From an uncultured Clostridia bacterium (GTDB lineage: Bacteria > Bacillota > Clostridia > Oscillospirales > Ruminococcaceae): a stretch of 64,000 nt of DNA. Below the pieces are notes generated by a model. It was not told the origin of the DNA, did not search any database, and worked only from the letters and a program-made list of their open reading frames with translations. Within the stretch, counting starts at the first letter, position 1, and each line of letters opens with the position of its first letter. The position numbers were made by a program, and so were the translations under genes. Location: positions 25,708 to 89,707 of the forward strand of contig CANPYR010000003.1 in NCBI GenBank assembly GCA_947588805.1. Direction: 5' to 3'. Shown here piece by piece: positions 56,722 to 64,000 of this stretch.

Positions 56722-58107
56722 TTATTTATCCCCTTTTTTCTCCTTGATCCCCAAGATCTGATTCACAATTATACCCAAAATAAGCGCGGTGGCGATGGAA
56801 GTGACGGTAAGCGCGCCGAAGTTGAGAGAAAGGCCGCCGATGCCGCAGATGAGGATCGTAGAAACTACGAAGAGATTTTTATTCTGCTCAAGATCGACCT
56901 TCTGTACCATCTTAAGTCCGGAAACTGCGATAAATCCGTAGAGCGCTATGCATACGCCGCCCATTACGCAGCTCGGGATCGAATTTACAAACGCTACGAA
57001 CGGAGCTACGAACGATACTAAGATCGCAAGGACCGCGGTGGTTATGATCGTAACTACGGAAGCGTTTCCGGATATGGCTACGCAAGCTATCGATTCGCCG
57101 TAGGTGGTGTTCGGGCATCCTCCGAAGAACGCTCCGACCATTGATCCCACGCCGTCTCCAAGAAGCGTTCTTGAAAGTCCGGGATCCTCAAGAAGATCCT
57201 TTTCTATAATTGAAGAAATATTTTTATGATCCGCTACGTGCTCCGCAAATACCACGAACGCCACCGGAACATATGCTATAGCTATTGCTCCGACGTAGCT
57301 CGCGGAAAGCTCGCCGAAAGCTCCGAAGGCTTTGATGAAGGTGAAGTCGGGGATGTGGATGAGCGTGTGAAGCCCGAAGCCGCCGGAGACAAGATCCGCA
57401 AACGACTGGTAGCTTACGACCTTGAGCTGATCTATCCCGGCGACGTTTCCTATGATCGTAAATACAGTCGCGAGAGCGTAGCCGCCCAAGATACCGATAA
57501 TAAACGGTATGAGCTTTATGAATTTCTTTCCGAACGTCGAGCAGACGGTGGTGATAAGAAGCGTTACGATTCCGACGAGAACGCAGATAAGAACCGCCGC
57601 GACAGAGCTTCCGTCCTCCGCCTTAACGCCGCCGGTCTGGAGATCTCCGATAGCGTTTCCGGCCAGACTGAGTCCGATTATAGCGACGGTGGGACCGATA
57701 ACTACGGTCGGCATGAGTCTATTCAGCCAGTTCACGCCCGCGACCTTGACAAGAAGCGCGATGACGACATAAACGAGTCCCGCGAAAACCGCGCCGATAA
57801 TAAGTCCCAAGAACCCGAGCTGCATAGAAACGCCGCCGGCGAAAGCCGCAGCCATCGAGCCTAAGAATGCAAACGACGAGCCCAAGAATACTGGGCTGGA
57901 AGCCTTAGTGAAGAGAACGTAGACAAGCGTTCCGACGCCCGCTCCGAAGAGCGCCGCCGCCGGATCCATCGAACCGCCGTCGATGCTTCCCGAGGTGATA
58001 ACCGGCACGACCAGCGTAGCCGCCATTATGGCAAGAAGCTGCTGGATCGCGAAAACGATCATCTGTCCGAATTGTGGCTTGTCCTTGATACCGTAGGTAA
58101 GTTTCAT
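56722..58107 (-). CDS. Uracil/xanthine permease family transporter
   Basis: MKLTYGIKDKPQFGQMIVFAIQQLLAIMAATLVVPVI...DGVGSMVGAFFGGCPNTTYGESIACVAISGNAS; AGGAGG upstream of ATG 58107. Confidence 0.95.
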   Translation of the reverse strand: MKLTYGIKDKPQFGQMIVFAIQQLLAIMAATLVVPVITSGSIDGGSMDPAAALFGAGVGTLVYVLFTKASSPVFLGSSFAFLGSMAAAFAGGVSMQLGFLGLIIGAVFAGLVYVVIALLVKVAGVNWLNRLMPTVVIGPTVAIIGLSLAGNAIGDLQTGGVKAEDGSSVAAVLICVLVGIVTLLITTVCSTFGKKFIKLIPFIIGILGGYALATVFTIIGNVAGIDQLKVVSYQSFADLVSGGFGLHTLIHIPDFTFIKAFGAFGELSASYVGAIAIAYVPVAFVVFAEHVADHKNISSIIEKDLLEDPGLSRTLLGDGVGSMVGAFFGGCPNTTYGESIACVAISGNASVVTIITTAVLAILVSFVAPFVAFVNSIPSCVMGGVCIALYGFIAVSGLKMVQKVDLEQNKNLFVVSTILICGIGGLSLNFGALTVTSIATALILGIIVNQILGIKEKKGDK

Positions 58108-58255
58108 TTTTAATTCCTCCTGTGTGATAAATTCCGACGGGGCCGGCGGGTGATTTTTGCCAAAGTATCCGTATCCGGTCAAATTTGCGTGTCCCCCGCA
58201 GATTCCAATTTATTTTAACACATTATGGGGGGATTTGTCAAGAAGGAGCGGAAAG

Positions 58256-58318
58256 ATGTCAGATATCAGAAGTCAGATTTCAGAATTTCAGGGTTCGCCT
58301 GCGGCGAGGGTTTTGAAA
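58256..58318. repeat. Degenerate heptad array with TTCGCC-loop-GGCGA hairpin
   Basis: TGTCAGATATCAGAAGTCAGATTTCAGAATTTCAGGGTTCGCCTGCGGCGAGGGTTTTGAAAAT. Confidence 0.8.
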
Positions 58319-58466
58319 ATCGGGGATATTGCGTGCAGGATGGGCAATTACAAAATCTCGCAAGTCTCGCTCGTTCTCAGAGAGTTTTAATCGCGTTGTT
58401 GCAGAAACGAAAATCAGAAACCTATAGTAGACTCCACCTTTCGTCTTAGCCTCCGCAAACTATAAA

Positions 58467-58512
58467 AGAAGAGACACCCTCGGTCAAATCTTACGACCTC
58501 GGTGTCCTGTTT
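58467..58512. terminator. Hairpin terminator near the SH3-type lipoprotein gene
   Basis: GACACC-CTC-GGTC-N9-GACC-TC-GGTGTC then CTGTTTTTTATT. Confidence 0.6.
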
Positions 58513-58513
58513 T

Positions 58514-60031
58514 TTATTCTCCGCCGGGCCGCAGCTCGCTGTAATAATTCATCATCTTAATATCTTCCTCCGAAACATATCCGCGCTCGTATGCTGTCTT
58601 AAGCGTCATGAAGCCCCCGTCGTTCCGGTGGAATTCTATCTCATAGCTTCCGCTCGCAAGCGAAAACGTATATCCCCCTATCGTCACCAGCTTTTCGTCA
58701 TCGGTCACAGGAAGCCCCACGTCCGGCATTGACGGATCGTAACGCCACATGATAACCGCCTGTCCCGCTCTTGCGGAGCCGAAATATCTTACAATATATA
58801 CCTCGTCCTTGCTGAGATTTTTCGCTTTCGCATAGTCTTCGCATATCCTTGATTCCGTCGCGCCGTCCAAAGGCTCGAGCGGCGGGTAGGGGGCTTCGTC
58901 GGACGCGTTTTCAGGATCTTCGGGATCGTATTTAAGCTCTTTAAGATCGCCGTCGCTTATACGTCCGTTTTCGTATGCTTCCGTAAGAAGCGTAAGCTCT
59001 CCGTTTGAATACAGATACAGATCAAAGCTTCCGCTTGCAAGCGTGAAAGTATAATTCCCGACCGTTACGGGTTTTAAATCGGCGGTATATGTGGACGAAT
59101 CGCATAGAGCGACCGCAATCCCCGCGGAGCATTCCCCGTAGTATCCGGCTATTATCATTTCCTCCGCGCCTTCCCCGCAGCAGGACCTTATTTCTTCTGC
59201 AAGCTCAGAAGATATCCCGTCGGGAAGCGAATACGGCGCTGCGTTCTCCGATTCGGGACGTATATCCGTTTCCTCCGAAGTCTCGGCATAATATTCTATC
59301 GCTTCCGAGTCGGAACCGTCTATCATCCCGCCGTCATAAGCCGAATCAATATCCGTAAACTCTTCGCCGTCATAGATATATACGTTCTCCCCCTCGGCGG
59401 TCTTTATCCTCACCGCTTCTCCAGCTTCATAGCTTCCCAAATATCCTGTGACCGAAGCTTCGGGATCGTCAAAAGCTTTCGCCGCTGCGTTAGCTATGCT
59501 CTGCAAAAGCGCGTAGTCGTTTTCAAGCGGGGGATAATTCTTTTCCGGCTCTATCTCCGTCATGTAGCTCCCGCTTACGTATCCCACGCCGCCGTTGAAT
59601 TTTATCAGATACCATCCGTATTCGTCCGCATATCCTACTACCTCGGCGGCTTCTCCCTCGTTAAGATGCCCTATCCTCTCATAGTCTGTCGAAGGCCCCG
59701 AACGCACGTTCAATGACATCACCGCGTACATGATCCCGTTATATTCATCGGTGATCTCGGGCTCGCCGTCCTCTTCGTCATTTTCATCATTTTCATCCGG
59801 CTCCTCCCGAGACTCCTGCGGCTCCTCTGAGGATTCCGTATCAGAGATTTCCGTCACGTGTCCCGCCGTCTCCGGTTCCGTCGCGGTTTCGGGCTGCGGC
59901 TCCGTCGCGGCGGGAAGAGTCTCGGCGGGTATATCCCCGGTAACGGGACTCGGAAGCTCCTCCTTAGGTCCTACTCTGCATCCGGAAAAAAGCATGCACA
60001 GAGAAAAAATAAATACCGTAAGCTTTTTCAT
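58514..60031 (-). CDS. SH3-domain lipoprotein
   Basis: MKKLTVFIFSLCMLFSGCRVG lipobox; acidic Pro/Glu linker; SH3b YAVMSLNVRSGPSTDYERIGHLNEGEAAEVVGYADEYGWYLIKFNGGVGYVSGSYM. Confidence 0.9.
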   Translation of the reverse strand: MKKLTVFIFSLCMLFSGCRVGPKEELPSPVTGDIPAETLPAATEPQPETATEPETAGHVTEISDTESSEEPQESREEPDENDENDEEDGEPEITDEYNGIMYAVMSLNVRSGPSTDYERIGHLNEGEAAEVVGYADEYGWYLIKFNGGVGYVSGSYMTEIEPEKNYPPLENDYALLQSIANAAAKAFDDPEASVTGYLGSYEAGEAVRIKTAEGENVYIYDGEEFTDIDSAYDGGMIDGSDSEAIEYYAETSEETDIRPESENAAPYSLPDGISSELAEEIRSCCGEGAEEMIIAGYYGECSAGIAVALCDSSTYTADLKPVTVGNYTFTLASGSFDLYLYSNGELTLLTEAYENGRISDGDLKELKYDPEDPENASDEAPYPPLEPLDGATESRICEDYAKAKNLSKDEVYIVRYFGSARAGQAVIMWRYDPSMPDVGLPVTDDEKLVTIGGYTFSLASGSYEIEFHRNDGGFMTLKTAYERGYVSEEDIKMMNYYSELRPGGE

Positions 60032-60283
60032 TTTAAACACCTCGTGAGGCTTAAATTTTTTTGATATAAATAATACTCTATCCGACGACAAAAAGTTTCG
60101 TATCATAAAATATTTTTACAAATTTCATGCGGCGCTTGCGGGTTAAAAGGTTAGCTTCATAATTAACTCAGTATATTATTTTATTCATACTCCAACCGCC
60201 ATTTATCCGTAAAATAAAAACGCAGCTTTCCCCGCAAAAGTCTTCGCGCGCGTGCTCTTTCCTGCGAAATTCAACCCGCGCAT

Positions 60284-60820
60284 TCAAAACAATTCTTTTC
60301 TCCATTCCTTTATCAGCTCTTCCAAACTCCATGCCGCGTTCGCGGGGCTTGTCGAGGGGAGCGTCACATGCGGGATATCTATATCCGAAAAATATTTTTC
60401 AAAATATTTTCCCGCAGTCTTTCCGTTCAGAATTATTTTCTCTATCCGAGCCTTTTTACAGATATTCTTTATATCAGCGGGAAGGACGTTTTTGATGCTT
60501 GAATCGCTCGAGCCGCTTATCTCGCAGCTTTCGATCACGTCGTAAAGAGCTATCCCGCGTCTTTCAAGAAAAGACTTCTTTTCTTCTGTATCCTTAGGCT
60601 CGTCCTCTCCGAAGGAATAAGCCAAAGTCTTCCAGAATCTGTTCTGCGGATGAGCGTAGAAAAACTCCCGCTCCCGGCTTTTTACCGACGGAAAGCTCCC
60701 GAGTATCAGGATTTCAGCGCAGTCGGGGATAAACGCCGGAAAGCCGTGCTCGGCTTTTTTCGGCTCTTTTTTAACGCCGGGATTATCTGTATCCGAGCTT
60801 TTTCTTTTCATCCCTATCAT
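60284..60820 (-). CDS. DNA-deoxyinosine glycosylase (uracil-DNA-glycosylase superfamily)
   Basis: AEILILGSFPSVKSREREFFYAHPQNRFWKTLAYSFGE...LPSTSPANAAWSLEELIKEWRKEL. Confidence 0.92.
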   Translation of the reverse strand: MIGMKRKSSDTDNPGVKKEPKKAEHGFPAFIPDCAEILILGSFPSVKSREREFFYAHPQNRFWKTLAYSFGEDEPKDTEEKKSFLERRGIALYDVIESCEISGSSDSSIKNVLPADIKNICKKARIEKIILNGKTAGKYFEKYFSDIDIPHVTLPSTSPANAAWSLEELIKEWRKELF

Positions 60821-61602
60821 TCAAAAAATATCCCGAGGGCGTTTTTGTAAAGGATATCGTCCTGCTCTTTTTGCGTAAGCTTAAGCGCGTGAAATCTCTC
60901 AAGCTCCGCGCCGAAATCCCACATCGGGTAATCGGTCCCGAAAAGCACCCTTTCTGAGCCGTAGGAGCGAATTATCCTCACCGCTTCTTCCTCCGAAAGA
61001 AACGCGAGCGAGCTTGAGCAGTCCACCAAAAATCCTTCGTATTTTCTAAGCTTTTCCTCCGCTTCTCTCCATATGCTCCAGCCGCCGAAGTGCGCGCCGA
61101 TGATCCTGAGTCCCGGGAAAAGCTTAAGCACGTTAATAAGCCTGTCGGGGTGGGAAAAGTCGTATCTTGTATCCCCCATGTGCAGAAGAAGCAGGATATC
61201 CCGGTCTCTGCAAATTTCGTATATTTTATAACATCTCACGTCGTCGAGCGCTATGCCCTGGATATCCGGGTGGAGCTTGATACCTTTAAGACCGAGCGAG
61301 AGCATATTTTCAATATCCTCTTCGATATCCTCGCTGTCGGGATGGGCGGCGCCGAGTCCGGAAAGATTCGGATAGGTCTTTACCTCCTCGGCGATAAAGC
61401 TGTTTATGCTTTTAACCTGCGAAGGCTTAGTCGCGACGGAAAAAACCACGCTGTGAGTGATCCCGGCGCTTTCGCGGGCGCTTATCATCTCGGAAGCTGA
61501 GCCGTGATACGCCATCGGGAGGTTATAGAATTTTCCGATGCTCTCGGTAGCTTTCTCTGCGATTTTGTCGGGATAAATATGGCAGTGACAGTCGATTATC
61601 AT
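60817..61602 (-). CDS. Amidohydrolase family protein
   Basis: MIIDCHCHIYPDKIAEKA..., GIKLHPDIQGIALDD, LLLHMGDTRYDFSHPDRL, HFGGW, LFGTDYPMWDF. Confidence 0.93.
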   Translation of the reverse strand: MIIDCHCHIYPDKIAEKATESIGKFYNLPMAYHGSASEMISARESAGITHSVVFSVATKPSQVKSINSFIAEEVKTYPNLSGLGAAHPDSEDIEEDIENMLSLGLKGIKLHPDIQGIALDDVRCYKIYEICRDRDILLLLHMGDTRYDFSHPDRLINVLKLFPGLRIIGAHFGGWSIWREAEEKLRKYEGFLVDCSSSLAFLSEEEAVRIIRSYGSERVLFGTDYPMWDFGAELERFHALKLTQKEQDDILYKNALGIFFE

Positions 61603-61704
61603 AGAAACATCTCCGTGAAAAAAGGTTTTTTATTATTTTACGATATTTTTGAGGAAAAGTCAAGGCGAAAATCAGGAGGAAGGCAGCCGAAACGGTCACA
61701 TCAA

Positions 61705-61770
61705 GAAGACAGAGGTCAGATCGGATCTCAGAATTTCAATGTTTGGCATTCGGCGAGGAATTTAAGATAT
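61705..61770. repeat. Degenerate heptad array (diverged)
   Basis: ACATCAAGAAGACAGAGGTCAGATCGGATCTCAGAATTTCAATGTTTGGCATTCGGCGAGGAATTTAA, parallel to 44395-44460. Confidence 0.7.
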
Positions 61771-61875
61771 GAAAACAGTGTGCGGAATGTATACTCACAA
61801 TTCAGCAGTATCTCTGTCCGATTTTCTCTTGTAAATCGTTTTATTTTATGAGATAATAAATTTGGAGGTGGTCGC

Positions 61876-62421
61876 TTGTTCACTACTTATCTTTCACTTT
61901 TGGATGGGCCGCGCGAAAAAAGCCTTGTCGAGGAGATTTACCGAAACTACAAAAATCTCATGTTTTCGGTCTCAAATTCCATCCTTAACTCCCCTGCGGA
62001 CGCTGAGGACGCAGTTCACGAAGCGTTTTTGCGTATCATCAAAAACATCTCTAAGATCTCGTCCGCGGACTGTCCGAAAACTCGCGCTTTCGCAGTTATA
62101 ATCGTCAGAAATATCGCTCTTGATATGCTGAAAAAGAAAAAACATACCGTAAGCGCGCCTGCGGAGGACTTTGAGGACGTTTCGGACCTCCCGCCCGCAG
62201 AGGAGGAAGCCATCTCGGAGCTGAGCACGGAGCTGCTTAAAGATGCCCTGAAACGGCTCCCGAAGAACTATTTTGAGATCCTTACTCTCAAAATTTACTA
62301 CGGCTTCAGCGAGGAGGAGCTCGGCGCGGTTCTCGGGATAAATTCCGAAAACGCCGGGCGAAGGCTTAGGCGCGCACGGCAAAAGCTCAGAGAAATACTT
62401 AAGGAGGTTGGATATGAGTAA
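61876..62421 (+). CDS. ECF-type RNA polymerase sigma factor (paralogue of 12073-12624)
   Basis: YKNLMFSVSNSILNSPADAEDAVHEAFLRIIKNISKISSADCPKTRAFAVIIVRNIALDMLKKKK...LKIYYGFSEEELGAVLGINSENAGRRLRRARQKL. Confidence 0.93.
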   Translation: MFTTYLSLLDGPREKSLVEEIYRNYKNLMFSVSNSILNSPADAEDAVHEAFLRIIKNISKISSADCPKTRAFAVIIVRNIALDMLKKKKHTVSAPAEDFEDVSDLPPAEEEAISELSTELLKDALKRLPKNYFEILTLKIYYGFSEEELGAVLGINSENAGRRLRRARQKLREILKEVGYE

Positions 62422-62797
62422 TTTGGAAATTGCGGTAGGAGAAGTCTTCGACGAGGTTCTTCTTTCTGATACGGATATCTGCGAGCATGACTTTTCACCG
62501 TCCTTTGAACGAAGGATGAAGCGGCTTTTTAAGCGCGTTCCGGCGGGGGATAAAGAAAAAACTCCCGTCATGCGGGCGGGGCTGAGATATATTATTGCCG
62601 CGATAATTCTCGCCGCGATACTTGCGGTGACGGCTCTCGCGATCGGCTCGGATATAATCCAAAGCTTTTCAAGTCAGATCGACGAAACGCATTCTTATTT
62701 TGAAGCCCGACATTGGGGCGGGAAGGTGGTAAAAAGATCTTCGGCAGAAATGACGGTTTCGGACGAGAACGCGCAGGAGTTTGAAAACGTGGATTGA
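62414..62797 (+). CDS. Short anti-sigma-like membrane protein
   Basis: MSNLEIAVGEVFDEVLLSDTDICEHDFSPSFERRMKRLFKR...TM...; overlaps sigma stop; lacks the large extracytoplasmic domain seen at 11375-12076. Confidence 0.65.
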   Translation: MSNLEIAVGEVFDEVLLSDTDICEHDFSPSFERRMKRLFKRVPAGDKEKTPVMRAGLRYIIAAIILAAILAVTALAIGSDIIQSFSSQIDETHSYFEARHWGGKVVKRSSAEMTVSDENAQEFENVD

Positions 62798-62931
62798 CGG
62801 CGGGAGGCGATAGACTTTTTGCAATAGGGCGCTAAAATAAAGCGACAGGCGAAAGATCCGTCAGAGCATTCCGGGCTATGATTTGCTTGAGGATTCTTTT
62901 GTTTCGTGAAGAAAACTCAACGAATCGGTTA

Positions 62932-63168
62932 TTGACTTTCGGTACGCTCAGAGTATACTTAAATTGTAAATGATCCAAAATATATAAAAATATTTGATGT
63001 GCTGAAATCGCGCTTTTGTAACTGCAAGGGACGCGCCGAGAATAAATTACCGAGTTAATCATATATGAATAATCGTTGACAAAAATCGGCAAAATATTGA
63101 TTTCTTCAAAGTTCTTTTCATAAGGTTTTTACCGCAAAAAGCTCCACGGAAAACGGGGAGTTTTTTGC
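62932..63168 (+). other. Promoter-to-terminator non-coding transcription unit candidate
   Basis: TTGACT-N16-TATACT (62932-62959) and GCAAAAAGCTCC...GGAGTTTTTTGC hairpin (63134-63168) with no plausible ORF between. Confidence 0.4.
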
Positions 63169-63294
63169 ATATATGCGCAAACCTATTTCTTAAGCCGCCC
63201 CTCTGTGCGCCGATATCATGGCGCAATAAATTCGCGGCCGGCTTTTAGAAGTTAGAAATAAAAAACCAGCGGAATTATCAAAAACCCGGCGTGC

Positions 63295-63350
63295 ATCCTC
63301 TAACATCTAACCTCTAACCTCTAATTTCTAATCTCTATCCTCTATCCCCG
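63295..63350. repeat. Degenerate heptad array
   Basis: CATCCTCTAACATCTAACCTCTAACCTCTAATTTCTAATCTCTATCCTCTATCC. Confidence 0.9.
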
Positions 63351-63450
63351 CCCCTCACGGTTGACAAATTTCCATCCTCGGCGGGTAGACTTACGCTCAA
63401 TAATATGCTAAAATATAATCGCCGCGGTAAAAATTTTTAGGAGTGATATT

Positions 63451-63957
63451 ATGACGCTTGGGAACAGAATTTTAGAGCTCAGAGCACGCTCGGGGCTATC
63501 TCAGGAGGACTTCGGAGAACTGTTCGGCACTACCCGCCAGACCGTCTCGCGCCGGGAACTCGACCTCGCGATCCCGGAGATCCGCAAAATCGTTCAGATG
63601 GCGCGCACCTTCGGCGTTACCACAGACTCGATAATCTGCGACGGGATCTCAACCTTCGACGGCGCATTCAAGCGCTTTGTATGCGGTATCTACCGAAAAA
63701 AGAACGCCGTTATCGCCGATACCGAAAGGATCGCTATAGTATACCGCGACGGCGGGGAGATACTTACATCCGAGCTATACGAAGGGCTGCAACAAAACAA
63801 AGCTTTGCGCGGATTCGCGGAGTTTGATCTTAGAAGCAAGAAGGCAAAATATGCCTACTCAGACGAATCCGGGAATATTATCTCGAATTTTTCCGCGGAG
63901 AATTATATCGGCAGAAATTTCGAGGTAATGTCAAGTATTTTTCGCAAATTCCCATAG
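63451..63957 (+). CDS. XRE-family HTH protein with C-terminal domain
   Basis: MTLGNRILELRARSGLSQEDFGELFGTTRQTVSRRELDLAIPEIRKIVQMARTFGVTTDSIICDG. Confidence 0.9.
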   Translation: MTLGNRILELRARSGLSQEDFGELFGTTRQTVSRRELDLAIPEIRKIVQMARTFGVTTDSIICDGISTFDGAFKRFVCGIYRKKNAVIADTERIAIVYRDGGEILTSELYEGLQQNKALRGFAEFDLRSKKAKYAYSDESGNIISNFSAENYIGRNFEVMSSIFRKFP

Positions 63958-64000
63958 AATGAAGTAAAATTTTTGGATTATCACCCTCGGCATGCCGAGG

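Noticed and set aside
57226-57864. 212-aa plus-strand ORF
   Set aside because: Charged, Tyr/Asp/Arg-rich antisense shadow of the uracil/xanthine permease.
63985-64000. CCTCGGCATGCCGAGG palindrome at window end
   Set aside because: Probably the hairpin of a terminator for the HTH gene, but the downstream T-tract is outside the window so it is not called.

Overview
64-kb chromosomal window that looks like a strictly anaerobic, probably gut-associated Firmicute/Clostridia-type genome. This is inferred from HrcA/CIRCE, a flavodiiron fusion, desulfoferrodoxin, a bile-salt-hydrolase-like gene, a scattered set of glycoside hydrolases and Firmicute-style promoters. Contents include grpE(partial)-hrcA with a perfect CIRCE operator; PduL; an orphan hybrid histidine kinase; an ECF sigma/anti-sigma unit leading into two solute-binding proteins, two ABC permeases and a short adaptor-like protein; GH genes (DUF5060/DUF4038-type, GH43, GH2, GH115, GH25); the str operon (rpsL-rpsG-fusA-tuf); rplJ-rplL with an L10-type leader; one tRNA-Pro; and assorted metabolic, transport and repair genes. 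I see no phage, transposase, integrase or CRISPR. The most unusual structure is intergenic: (i) a two-copy ~88-nt GC-rich element that folds on paper into a closing stem plus three hairpins (cloverleaf-like), followed by a conserved GTCGTTGGGAGCGAAA box and a heptad array, with a third headless copy; (ii) a 17-bp-stem, ~50-nt-loop element whose stem covaries between copies; (iii) a multi-hairpin cassette next to stop codons; (iv) more than ten degenerate 7-nt-period arrays (TTCTRAY / CCTCTAA). A second structural oddity is that rplJL and the str operon lie in canonical order and orientation but rpoBC is absent between them. All function calls are from reading the protein and DNA sequence by eye; no database search was run.
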